A stretch of DNA of 64,000 nucleotides from Anatilimnocola floriformis (lineage in GTDB: Bacteria; Planctomycetota; Planctomycetia; Pirellulales; Pirellulaceae). Below, in pieces: positions 41,194 to 49,500 of this stretch (within the stretch, counting starts at the first letter, position 1; every line of letters starts with the position of its first letter). The position numbers were made by a program, and so were the translations under genes. The stretch spans positions 1 through 64,000 of the forward strand of contig NZ_JAMLFW010000001.1 in the NCBI RefSeq assembly GCF_024256385.1, in the 5' to 3' direction. Below the pieces are notes generated by a model that saw only the letters and a program-made list of their open reading frames with translations, searched no databases and was not told the origin of the DNA.

Positions 41194-41455
41194 TCGAAAG
41201 CTCCAAGGCCCCGTCGATGACTTTCCAGATTCGATCTGCGAGTGCAAGGCCGGTGATGTGATCGGCGCGATCATATTCGCCGATGCCGTAGCCGCCCTGC
41301 TGTAATTCGGCGACAACCCTCGCCCGGTTCCAACGTTTGGCTTCATCCGCGGGTAGGCTACTTCGAAACGCTTGGACGAACTCCGAGAGGGGAACAAGGT
41401 TGAAGCTCGCCGCGCGGCACCGGCGAGCAACGAAATGACTCAAAACTAAGCTCAT
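41186..41455 (-). CDS. Small winged-helix-like protein
   Basis: This is an 89-residue protein from ATG 41455. The central stretch (VPLSEFVQAFRSSLPADEAKRWNRARVVAELQQGGYGIG) looks like the winged-helix tail of phage primase/D5-type proteins. The C-terminal part of the gene transcribed away at 41627 has a similar spacing of Phe, Trp/Arg and Leu residues. It may be DNA-binding. It is the first gene leftward from a symmetrical operator-like site. Confidence 0.55.
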   Translation of the reverse strand: MSLVLSHFVARRCRAASFNLVPLSEFVQAFRSSLPADEAKRWNRARVVAELQQGGYGIGEYDRADHITGLALADRIWKVIDGALELSNA

Positions 41456-41539
41456 GGCGGCCTCGCAGAGACGCGGTGGAAGTGCGCTAAGAATAGGCGC
41501 GAATAATCTGTCCCCTTACTCATACCCGGAAATGCCGTG

Positions 41540-41596
41540 CGGTTTTCAGAACACGCGGCGAAGAAAGCGGAGAAATCTTGGAGATTCTGAAAACCG
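41540..41596. promoter_or_regulatory. Operator-like inverted repeat between divergent genes
   Basis: A perfect 12-bp inverted repeat, CGGTTTTCAGAA (41540-41551) and TTCTGAAAACCG (41585-41596), is separated by 33 bases. It sits in the divergent gap of the 89-residue gene and the 144-residue gene. It is a likely binding site for an element regulator. Confidence 0.65.
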
Positions 41597-41626
41597 TTTG
41601 CCACTTTCTGACGTGGTATCTTCACC

Positions 41627-42061
41627 ATGAAAACAATCGAAGCAATCGACGACAACGGCCAGGCATGCCACCGCTTCAAGAGCATCCGCGACGCTGTTCG
41701 CGAGGGCGTGGCCACTTCTGAAAAACTCCTACGCGATGCGCTCAAAGGCCGCCAGAAACGCCACGCCGGCTTCCGTTGGCGATATGCCGGTGACCGGGCG
41801 CTACCACCGATCCGGCCCGCAGTCGATGGAGGTCACCGCGTGTTGTTGTACATAAAGATGAGCTGCGACCCGCGGGGCGAGATGAAGTGGGCCGACTTCG
41901 CGAGTCGCTTCGCTAAATGGGTGGAAGGCAACTTCATACGAGAGACCGTGGACCGAGAACGACTCCTTGAACTGGTGCAGACCCAGTTCACAATCCGACA
42001 AATTCCAGGCGGGCCGAAAGTCATTGAAGGCTTGCAGTGGAAAGCGGGCGTGCGGTTTTAG
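41627..42061 (+). CDS. NUMOD1-like helix-turn-helix protein with winged-helix-like C-terminus
   Basis: This is a 144-residue protein from ATG 41627. Residues about 10-55 (FKSIRDAVREGVATSEKLLRDALKGRQKRHAGFRWRYAG) match the NUMOD1 pattern, a DNA-binding module usually linked to homing endonucleases. No nuclease domain follows. Residues about 85-140 (MKWADFASRFAKWVEGNFIRETVDRERLLELVQTQFTI) resemble a winged-helix segment, like the diverging gene. It may control replication or gene expression of the element. The domain calls are by eye. Confidence 0.6.
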   Translation: MKTIEAIDDNGQACHRFKSIRDAVREGVATSEKLLRDALKGRQKRHAGFRWRYAGDRALPPIRPAVDGGHRVLLYIKMSCDPRGEMKWADFASRFAKWVEGNFIRETVDRERLLELVQTQFTIRQIPGGPKVIEGLQWKAGVRF

Positions 42062-42119
42062 CTCAGAAGCCGTGCGATTCCATCCACCGACGCTCGGCGA
42101 TGGCCCGTAGGCAACGAGT

Positions 42120-42517
42120 AGCGACGCGTTGTCGCGTTAAAAGAAGTGGCATTTCAGCTAGTTTTCCGGCAGGTGAGTCGGAACACCAAAGCGACTGCGA
42201 ATCGCTGCTGCGAGGCCGGACGGGGCCTAGGATTTGATTCTGGCCGCTGGTGCCAGGACACTGGATTCCTGCGGGTTAGTAACGTAGTAACCAAACCCAG
42301 TAACTAGTAACGTTTTTCGACGGGCCGACATTTACTCCTATATTCGGTTGATACTTATATCTCTATTGGAGTCAAAATGGAGGTTACTACGTTACTAATT
42401 ACTATAATCGTTATAAAGCACTTATTTGAAACGACTTAGTGGCAGTAACGCAAAAAAACAGAAGTTACTACGTTACTGGAAGTCGCACGGGAAACCGACA
42501 CGCGGCAACGCGTCGCT
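42120..42517. promoter_or_regulatory. AT-rich iteron region bounded by an 18-bp inverted repeat
   Basis: AGCGACGCGTTGTCGCGT (42120-42137) recurs inverted at 42500-42517 with one mismatch. Between them the motif AGTAACGTAGTAAC occurs at 42278-42291, as a variant at 42299-42312, and inverted at 42383-42396 and 42464-42477; a half site lies at 42443. The region is visibly richer in A/T than its neighbours and has no gene. It is a candidate replication origin, partition site or control region. Confidence 0.65.
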
Positions 42518-42622
42518 GTTTTTACAACTAACGACCGAACTCGCGAGTCCGCCGCGGTGCTCACGGTTACAATTAGTCACCCGCCTCGCGCGTTAAACCA
42601 AAATATGCGCGTGACAACCCGC

Positions 42623-43300
42623 TTAGACGCGCCCGGCCAGGCGATGCACCGCGGTCGCGGTGTATGGCATGCCGCGTTGAGTGACCCTGCCGGCAGCGTT
42701 GAGTTCGTTCGCGATTGCCGCGAGCGCGACCCCAGCCGCTCGCCGCTCCAAGATCGTCGGCAGAACGCCCGCGTAATAGCTCGCTGCATTCGCTGACGTG
42801 GCCGCAGCGCCCTTCGCCCGGGCTTCATCGCTCAGATTACGGCATGCTGGATTCGAGGCTCCCAAAAGCGTTCCGCGGGCCTTGGCGGCCTGCAATGCGT
42901 CCTTGGTGCGAGCACTGATCTTGCGGGCCTCCTCCTCCGCTACGGCCGCTTCGATGTGCAACCGGAAAGGATCGGCCCCGGGCCGATCCGCACAATCGAA
43001 CGGCACACCGGATTCCATCAGGCCGCTGACGAAGTGCACGTTACGGGCGAGGCGGTCGAGCTTCGCCACAACCAACGTGGCCTTGGCCCTCTTGGCGTGC
43101 GCCAAGGCTACCCGCAACTGCGGCCGATCCGAGCGTTTCCCCGTTTCAACCTCGACATATTCGGCGATAATCTCGCCACCTACTTGCTGAGCGTACGCAG
43201 CAGCAGCGGCCCGCTGAGCTTCCAACCCAAGGCCTGAAGCACCTTGTTTCGCGGTGCTGACTCGATAGTAAGCGATGAGTTTCCGTGTTGTTCGTTTCAT
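42623..43300 (-). CDS. Serine recombinase of the resolvase/invertase type
   Basis: This is a 225-residue protein. The catalytic serine is Ser15 (YYRVSTAKQ). LVVAKLDRLARN carries the conserved Arg residues. Further motifs are EAAVAEEEARKISARTKDAL and a C-terminal helix-turn-helix (AGVALAAIANELNAAGRVTQRGMPYTATAVHRLAGR). This is the normal structure of small resolvase/invertase proteins. It might resolve multimers of the excised element or invert a segment. An inverted repeat lies directly at its start. Confidence 0.9.
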   Translation of the reverse strand: MKRTTRKLIAYYRVSTAKQGASGLGLEAQRAAAAAYAQQVGGEIIAEYVEVETGKRSDRPQLRVALAHAKRAKATLVVAKLDRLARNVHFVSGLMESGVPFDCADRPGADPFRLHIEAAVAEEEARKISARTKDALQAAKARGTLLGASNPACRNLSDEARAKGAAATSANAASYYAGVLPTILERRAAGVALAAIANELNAAGRVTQRGMPYTATAVHRLAGRV

Positions 43301-43349
43301 ATTGCAACTTTACATTGCTTCAACGAACAATCAAGCAATGTAATGCAAT
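43301..43349. promoter_or_regulatory. Inverted repeat at the resolvase start
   Basis: ATTGCAACTTTACATTGCTT (43301-43320) and AAGCAATGTAATGCAAT (43333-43349) pair imperfectly, the first arm having three extra bases. The repeat touches the start codon, so it may be an autoregulatory or crossover site of the resolvase. Beyond it, to 43688, I see no gene. Confidence 0.5.
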
Positions 43350-43688
43350 AATTCGATAACTGCTAGTTAGTTATGTATCGATTGTGCAGGAGTATTGCAG
43401 CCAGAATCGGAGCGACCGGAAGCGAGGTGCAAGGGGTGGGGTTAAAAGTGCGGCATGATACAACCGTTACAACCGCGCCAGACCGCCAGCCCTCCACGCG
43501 GTGTCGGCCTTTCGAAAATAGTCGCTGCCGCGTCAAAGCGGACCGCAGGAATCTCGCCGCCGGCCGCGAGCAGCGTTGAAAAATTGCGCCGGGAATTTTC
43601 AATCGTATGGCTGCCGCGGCGAGTGTAGCGTTTCCCGCGACTGTAATTGGCTGCCGCACGCCATACCATTGCTGAAAGGAGTTTTGCA

Positions 43689-43991
43689 ATGCAAAGTCAA
43701 GTCTACAGCAACCCTGATTTCCAGGCCGAATCACCACCACAGCGATACGCTTGGCGAAAGCCGTCGAATCTGCCCGAGCGAGTCGAGTTGATCGACCGGG
43801 TCACGTCGCAAGTTGTCGCTGTCGTCGAGCATGTGGGGCGGGATTGGCAATGGCGAAGGAATACTTCGCAGCTAGTGCATGGGGCACCGCCCTCAGAAGG
43901 TATGCAGACATCGCTGGAAGATGCGAAGCAAGCAGTTCTTAATGGGCTACCCGATGCGCCCGCCGAGATTCAAGTAAGAAAGCCCCGCTAA
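43689..43991 (+). CDS. Small hypothetical protein of the element
   Basis: This is a 100-residue protein from ATG 43689, with GGAG 7 bases upstream. It appears soluble and mixed alpha/beta (RVELIDRVTSQVVAVVEHVGRDWQW, then LEDAKQAVLNGL). It is followed by a clear terminator at 44085. No family is recognised. Confidence 0.6.
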   Translation: MQSQVYSNPDFQAESPPQRYAWRKPSNLPERVELIDRVTSQVVAVVEHVGRDWQWRRNTSQLVHGAPPSEGMQTSLEDAKQAVLNGLPDAPAEIQVRKPR

Positions 43992-44084
43992 CTTGCTCCA
44001 CGAATGGAACCGCCATACAATCCGTTGCTTATACGGCGCGTTCGTATGCCAAACCCTGCAGCCGGTCTGCAGGTGAATTATCTG

Positions 44085-44115
44085 AATCCCGGCAGTTTTC
44101 TGCCGGGATTCTTTT
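44085..44115 (+). terminator. Rho-independent terminator
   Basis: A perfect 11-bp stem (AATCCCGGCAG and CTGCCGGGATT) with a TTTT loop is followed by CTTTTTG. It ends the transcript of the 100-residue gene. Confidence 0.9.
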
Positions 44116-44217
44116 TGCGCTGCCGATGAAAATTGAATGCCTGGCTACGTCGTCAAGAGGCAAACCCTCTTGTAGCAGGCGGCGTAGTCGGGCATTTTTG
44201 CGCTGCAAGAAACAAGG

Positions 44218-44238
44218 ACGGCCGCAGAGTGCGGCCGT
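44218..44238 (-). terminator. Hairpin downstream of the 161-residue gene
   Basis: ACGGCCGCAGAGTGCGGCCGT forms a 9-bp stem. On the minus strand it is followed by CCTTGTTTCTTG. It lies 34 bases after the stop of the gene at 44272, so it probably acts as a weak terminator. Confidence 0.55.
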
Positions 44239-44271
44239 TGAAGAGACTCAGGCGGGCGTGAGTCAGGCGGG

Positions 44272-44757
44272 TTATGCGGTTATCGCTTCGACAAACGAAA
44301 GCAGAAACTCGACGCTTGGCTTCTCGGCCACGCCGATTGAGTTCCAGAACCGAGTTGCGTCGCCGGGAATGTCGCCTTGTCTGTTGTCAGGGTTTCCCGC
44401 GAGGTACACCATTTCCCAAGGTGAAATTCTCTGTGTTTCATACTGCGGGAAAATCGCTGGGTTGAGAAGGGCGAAGAATCGCTTGTCTTGAAAGTAACCG
44501 GGATACATTTCCCGACACTTGGCAGCCGCTTTGGCCGCTGCTTGTTCCAAACTCACTGGCTGGCTCGTCTCTTGAATTAGGACGCAAAAATCCTCTTCAG
44601 GAATTGACCTCCGGTTGGAGATGTAAGACTGCAAAATGCCTTGCAGCACGAGAAACTCCCCGAGCGTCCAGTGACGGCCATCGACGGGCGTTAAGGGGAG
44701 GCCGGCCTCAATTTCTTGTTTGAACTTCCGACAAACTTCGGCAGAAAAAATCGACAT
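44272..44757 (-). CDS. Hypothetical element protein
   Basis: This is a 161-residue protein from ATG 44757, with GAGGAA about 10 bases upstream. It is mostly helical and acidic (SAEVCRKFKQEIEAGLPL; EDFCVLIQETSQPVSLEQAAAKAAAKCREMYP). No motif points to a function. It follows the 79-residue gene on the same strand, separated from it by a strong hairpin. Confidence 0.6.
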   Translation of the reverse strand: MSIFSAEVCRKFKQEIEAGLPLTPVDGRHWTLGEFLVLQGILQSYISNRRSIPEEDFCVLIQETSQPVSLEQAAAKAAAKCREMYPGYFQDKRFFALLNPAIFPQYETQRISPWEMVYLAGNPDNRQGDIPGDATRFWNSIGVAEKPSVEFLLSFVEAITA

Positions 44758-44795
44758 CAACTTGTTTCCTCATGGGGTGAACGTGAAAGAAGGAA

Positions 44796-44834
44796 GCCCG
44801 GCGGCCAGCGATGTCACGAAACTGGCCGCCGGGC
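44796..44834 (-). terminator. Strong GC hairpin between two element genes
   Basis: GCCCGGCGGCCAG (44796-44808) pairs perfectly with CTGGCCGCCGGGC (44822-44834). On the minus strand it is followed by the T-rich TTCCTTCTTTC. It lies after the stop of the 79-residue gene. Confidence 0.7.
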
Positions 44835-44847
44835 ACTAGGAGAACGG

Positions 44848-45087
44848 TTAGGCATCCAGGCAGAGATTCGCCTGGATGCGAATTTGCACCAGCGGGCGCT
44901 CTTCGAGAGGACTATGGAGAAGTCCCGCCTTCAAGTCGCGAAGGAAACCACCAAGATTGTCGAGCGAAGCAAACGCCGCCCGCTGTGTGGTGGAATTCCC
45001 GTCGCCGAGTTCGAAAAACTCGGTTTCGACGGTGTACACAATCAAGTCATTCTGCGGTTGAGCTTTCGCTCGCTTCTTCTTGGCCAT
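44848..45087 (-). CDS. Small basic-start hypothetical protein
   Basis: This is a 79-residue protein from ATG 45087, with AGGAG about 8 bases upstream. It begins with a lysine-rich tail (MAKKKRAKAQ), followed by an alternating strand region (DLIVYTVETEFFELGDG) and a helix. No family is recognised. It is the element gene closest to the right end. Confidence 0.6.
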   Translation of the reverse strand: MAKKKRAKAQPQNDLIVYTVETEFFELGDGNSTTQRAAFASLDNLGGFLRDLKAGLLHSPLEERPLVQIRIQANLCLDA

Positions 45088-45262
45088 TGTTGCCTCTCCT
45101 AGTAGTATTTGCCTTGGCACTTCCAAGGGCATGAGAGCTACACACCGCAGAGTGCGCGGAGCGGTTTTGGGAATTGCTCAGATTTCTAAGAGGGCGAGCA
45201 TCGCCCGGCGGACCGCCGCCGGCAGATGCGGCCAGGCCGCTACAATCCGCGCCAGATCACTA

Positions 45263-45281
45263 GTGTCAAATTTTGTGTCAA
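45263..45281. promoter_or_regulatory. Candidate integrase arm site, right side
   Basis: GTGTCAAATTTTGTGTCAA is identical to 32379-32397. It lies 50 bases inside the right core. In the excised circle the two copies would flank the core in the same orientation. Confidence 0.6.
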
Positions 45282-45331
45282 CGGCGGGTGAAATTGTGCT
45301 CTTTCCCGGCGAAAACTGTGCATTGTTGCCA

Positions 45332-45377
45332 GATTGCAAATCCGCCATCGTGAGTTCGACTCTCACCAGCGCCTCTT
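45332..45377. repeat. attR core, 46-bp direct repeat
   Basis: This is the 3' fragment of tRNA-Cys, identical to 32183-32228. It lacks the acceptor 5' strand and D-arm, so it is not a second tRNA gene. Confidence 0.95.
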
Positions 45378-45627
45378 ACTTAACGCTATTCACACTGCCA
45401 GTTTGCGGCGATTGCTGCATGCTGGCAGTTGGCGTTTCTTGATCGGTGGCACCCAAAGAGGCACCCACGGCGTGCTTCTCTGCTTCCCATAGAACGGCCG
45501 CTGTTCTGATGTTCGCTGTTCATCGAAGGCTTGGGTGCCGAATTGCGTTTGTCTAACACGGCCAATCGGGCGACGAATTCGGCGTATCGAACCGATGGAT
45601 GCAATTTGAGTTCATGCCCAAAGATGC

Positions 45628-46383
45628 TTAGCGGGAATCACTGCCGATGAGTTGGAGGAGCGTTCGTAGTTCAGCCTCGATTTCGGAAGCGTCGTCCAGA
45701 GTCGCGGCGACTTCGATGCGCAGGAGTTCGCCGTAGCGGCGGCGCATGCGGTGGATGGACATGGCAATGGCGGCGGAACTGAGCTTCAGGCGGCGGCCTA
45801 TTTCGGCGCGAGGAATGGCGTCACCCTGGTGGGTTAAGTGGGGTTCAAGAAGTTGAAATAGTTCCCGCTTGCCGGCCAGTTCATAATCGTTTGACAGTTG
45901 TTCCTTGACGCGGGCCAGAAGCGATTCAACCCAGCTGCGCTCGAAGAGAACTTCGGGCGTTTCTTCATGCGCCGGTTCGCGGTCGTAGCGAGTCTGGAAC
46001 TCGGCAGCGGAGAGGGACAATGTCACAATGTTCCCGCCCCGACGAATCGTGGCCGCAGCGCGACGTTGGTTGGCCATGAAATTCTTGAACGAGGCCAACA
46101 AGAACGAACGGAAACGTCCCTTTTCTGGAGTCACCGTTTCCAGCGCGTCGCTGCTCAGCAACTGAGCAAAGAAACCCTGCGTCAGATCGAGGGCATCGTG
46201 GTCTGAATTTCCCTGCCGCCGGCAAAAGGCGTAGAGCGGATACCAGTATTTTTGGAACAAATCAGCGAGAGCTTGGTTCGCTCCTTCTTTTGCCGAAGTG
46301 CCGGCGCGCAGCACGATGCTCCAGTGAGTCGTAGCAAATGCCTTCCGCTGCGGCTGCTCCGCGGAAAACGCCGACAGTCTCAT
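45628..46383 (-). CDS. ECF-type RNA polymerase sigma factor, planctomycete kinase-linked group
   Basis: This is a 251-residue protein from ATG 46383; the long upstream extension is not native. Region 2 shows LFQKYWYPLYAFCRRQGNSDHDALDLTQGFFAQLL and GRFRSFLLASFKNFMANQRRAA. Region 4 is RAEIGRRLKLSSAAIAMSIHRMRRRYGELLR. The QGFFAQLL and GRFRSFLL strings are typical of planctomycete ECF factors encoded beside Ser/Thr kinases. It is transcribed divergently from such a kinase (gap of 170 bases), so the kinase may control it by phosphorylation. No anti-sigma gene is adjacent. Confidence 0.9.
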   Translation of the reverse strand: MRLSAFSAEQPQRKAFATTHWSIVLRAGTSAKEGANQALADLFQKYWYPLYAFCRRQGNSDHDALDLTQGFFAQLLSSDALETVTPEKGRFRSFLLASFKNFMANQRRAAATIRRGGNIVTLSLSAAEFQTRYDREPAHEETPEVLFERSWVESLLARVKEQLSNDYELAGKRELFQLLEPHLTHQGDAIPRAEIGRRLKLSSAAIAMSIHRMRRRYGELLRIEVAATLDDASEIEAELRTLLQLIGSDSR

Positions 46384-46553
46384 AAAATCCCCAGGACGCT
46401 TTGTGGTGCGGGCCGCAGTCACCGTTAAGTTGCGAGCAAAACGGGTTTGATACTCTCTCCAGTTCCGTATGGCAGCGGCAGGCGGCACTGGAGACATTGG
46501 CCCAATTATACTACACGCCCTGCAGCGCAGATCGCTATTTGTCTCGGCAGGAA

Positions 46554-49500
46554 ATGATGAATTCGTCAGTATTTGCAGCTTGTCCGACGTGCGGCCGATC
46601 ACTGAGCGGTAAGGGACAGGGAAGCTGCGCGTATTGCCTGCTGCAACTGGGGCTGGAGCGTTCCGCTGTCCTGCCAACCTCGGGAGGAAGTTCGGCTAAC
46701 GCCGAATTTTCGGCAACTGGTCAGCGGTTTCTGCAGCAAGGTGTGTTGCCGCGGTTTGGCGATTACGAACTCGAGGAAGAAATTGCCCGCGGCGGCATGG
46801 GTGTGGTGTATCGCGCTCGGCAGCGCAGTTTGAATCGTACCGTGGCCATCAAGATGATCCTGGCCGGGCAATTGGCGAGTCCCGAATCGGTGCAACGATT
46901 CCGCCTCGAAGCCGAGGCCGCCGCGCGGTTGCATCATCCGGGCATCGTACCGATCTACGAAATCGGTGAGCACGAGACGCAGCACTTCTTCAGCATGAAG
47001 TTGATTGAAGGGGTGAGCCTGGCTGCCTGCATCGAAGAATTCCGTCTGCCGAAAACTGGGGCAGCGGCCGATCTGCGCGAGCAACAAGTTTGCCTTGCGG
47101 AACTTGTGGCTGCAGTGGCGCGAGCACTGGAGTTTGCGCATCAGCGCGGCGTGCTGCATCGCGATCTCAAGCCGTCGAACATCTTGATCGATGAGCAAGG
47201 CGAACCGCACCTTACCGACTTCGGCTTGGCGAAACTCACTGGTCGCGAAGCCAGCGGCCTTACATTGTCCGCTGCAGTTTTGGGAACGCCCGGCTATCTC
47301 GCGCCGGAGCAAGCGGCCGGCCGAATGGATGAAGTGACGACGGCAGCGGATGTGTATGGTTTGGGAGCAATTCTCTATGAGTTGCTCGCCGGGCGCCCAC
47401 CGTTTGTCGCCGAGACTGCCATGGAAACGATGCTGCTCGCGATCGCAGGCAATCCAGCGCCATCGCGACAACACAATCTAGCCGTGCATCGCGATTTGGA
47501 AACAATCGCGCAGCGCTGTTTGGAAAAGGAGCCCAGTCGGCGATATGCGACGGCTGCGCAAGTGGCGGATGAATTGGAACGCTTCATTCGCGGCGAGCCG
47601 ATCCTGGCGCGACCCGTGGGGAGAGTGGAACTCGTCGCGCGGTGGTGTGTCCGCAACCCAGGCTTGAGTTCGCTCGCCGCAGCGCTGCTGCTAGCCATTT
47701 TCATCGGCAGCGGCGTGGCATTTTGGCAATGGGGACGCGCGGAGCGAGCCCGCGCGACGCTGAGCGAAAATGTTGCTCATCTCGAATGGAATGCGATCGA
47801 CACCATGCTGGAGCATGGTCAGTCGTCCCGCGGCTTGGCCAAGGTTGCCGCGCTCGTGCGCGAGAATCCCAACGACTGGAAAGCCGCGATGTTCGCGATG
47901 TCAGTGCTGGAGCAGCGGCGTTTTCCGGTTCCTGCCGCGCCGCAGCTTCGGCATCCGGAGGGAGGAGAGTTGACGGTCGCTAGGCTCAGTCCAGCAGGCG
48001 ATCGCATTGCGACCGCGAGTTACGATTCCACCGCGCGACTCTGGGATGCGGCGACGGGCAAAGAAGTGTTGCCTCCGTTGCAGCACGGCGGTTCGGTACT
48101 GTGGGCCGAATTCAGTCCGAACGGCAAGCTGCTGGCCACTTGCGCGAGTGACAAAACAGTCCGACTTTGGGATGTGAACACCGGCGCGATCGTGGGCGAA
48201 CCCACAACGTGCGAGAGCACGCCGACTCGCATCGCCTTCAGCCCCAACGGAGAGCATCTGCTGGTCGTTGCTGGACAAGCGATATCGCTGCTGGAAACAA
48301 CTCGCGGCCAGCGAACACTTGGTCCCTTGACGCACGAGGTCCCGATTTCCGCTGCGAAGTTTGTCGCTGGGGGAACGACGATTTTCACCATGCAGCGCGG
48401 CAAGATGCCGCGCGCGCAAACTTGGAATGTGACCACGGGAGAAATGATTTCAACCGTTGATCTGACAGCCGTGATTGCGGCCGATTTGTCGGAGGATCAA
48501 AAGCAGATTGCGTGCGTCGAAAACAATGGCAGCGGTTGGATCGCGAGTTTTCCGGATTTGCAAGAACGACGGCAGCTACCCGCTTCCGAATTGGGGCGTT
48601 TGTTGCAGTTGAAGTTCGGCGTCACTGGGCAGACGCTGGCTGCCATCGGGCACAATCATTGGACGCAAGTGATCGACGTGCATTCGGGGCTGCCCACGAC
48701 GCGTGAACTCGCGCACGACTATCTGGTCAACGGCGTGGCGTTGTTTTTCAACGATCAGCGGCTGCTGAGTTGGAGCGATGACGCTTGTGCCTATGTATGG
48801 GACGTGACCGGCAACCGGCCATGGTGCGAACCGATGCGACATCGTCATCGCGTCCAGCAGGCGGAAGTAGGAACCGTCAAAGAACAAGAGGTTTTTCTCA
48901 CGACGTCCTCACATCTCAAATCGCGCACGGAGAGTACGAAGACCGGTTCTGCCCAACTGTGGCGCGTGCTCGGCGGCCGAAATCCGAGCGATCGATTGTT
49001 GGGAGTAGATTTGCCGACCGGGCATGACGGACATGGAATAAGCCCCGATGGGAAGTGGATTGCGCTGGGGAATACATCGCAAGAAGTGCGCGTGATCGAC
49101 GCGAAAAGTGGCGAGCTCGTTTGCGCACCACTCAAGGTCCAGGGCGGGCCGTGGTGCGTGATGTTTACTCCGAATGGCAAACGCTTGATCGTGGCCACTT
49201 CGCAGGGAGAAGTTTCGCTCTGGTCGCTGCCCGACGGTAAACGGCTGTTTGATCCCGTGAAGATCGCCGGAGTGATTCAGCCGGCGGATATTTCCGCCGA
49301 TGGGCGAATCTTTGCGACGGGTTCGACCGATCATCTCGTGCGAGTTTGGAGTTCGGAAACCGGGCAGATCATCCACGAAATGCGACATGGCGCTGAAACC
49401 AATGCCGTGGCCTTTTCGCCCGATGGTCGGTGGCTCGCGAGCGCGGGTGAAGATCGCCGGGTGAAATTATGGAACACGGCGACCGGCAAACTCGAGCGCG

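Larger units (their letters stand above)
32183..45377. mobile_element. Integrated tRNA-Cys element (prophage remnant or satellite)
   Basis: The element lies between two perfect 46-bp copies of the tRNA 3' end, 13,149 bases apart. It holds a tyrosine recombinase beside the left core, a phage tail module, a serine resolvase, a replication- or regulation-like segment and several short unknown genes. Genes for terminase, portal, capsid, protease, large primase or lysis are not seen. The left copy belongs to a complete tRNA, so the insertion restored the gene. Confidence 0.9.
45178..45377 (-). other. Displaced 3' end of the integrase gene (excised-form C-terminus)
   Basis: Minus-strand translation enters from the att core (RVELTMADLQS) and continues GNNAQFSPGK...DLARIVAAWPHLPAAVRRAMLALLEI to a TGA at 45178. 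The frame is the same as that of the integrase on the other side. Joining 33057-32183 to 45331-45178 gives 1,029 bases, exactly 343 codons with the stop. In the integrated state it has no start of its own. Confidence 0.75.

Noticed and set aside
43363-43740. 125-residue minus-strand ORF
   Set aside because: It overlaps the start of the well-supported gene at 43689, has no ribosome site and looks like noise.
45332-45377. Second tRNA-Cys gene
   Set aside because: Only the 3' part is present; the acceptor 5' strand and D-arm are missing, so it is the att repeat.
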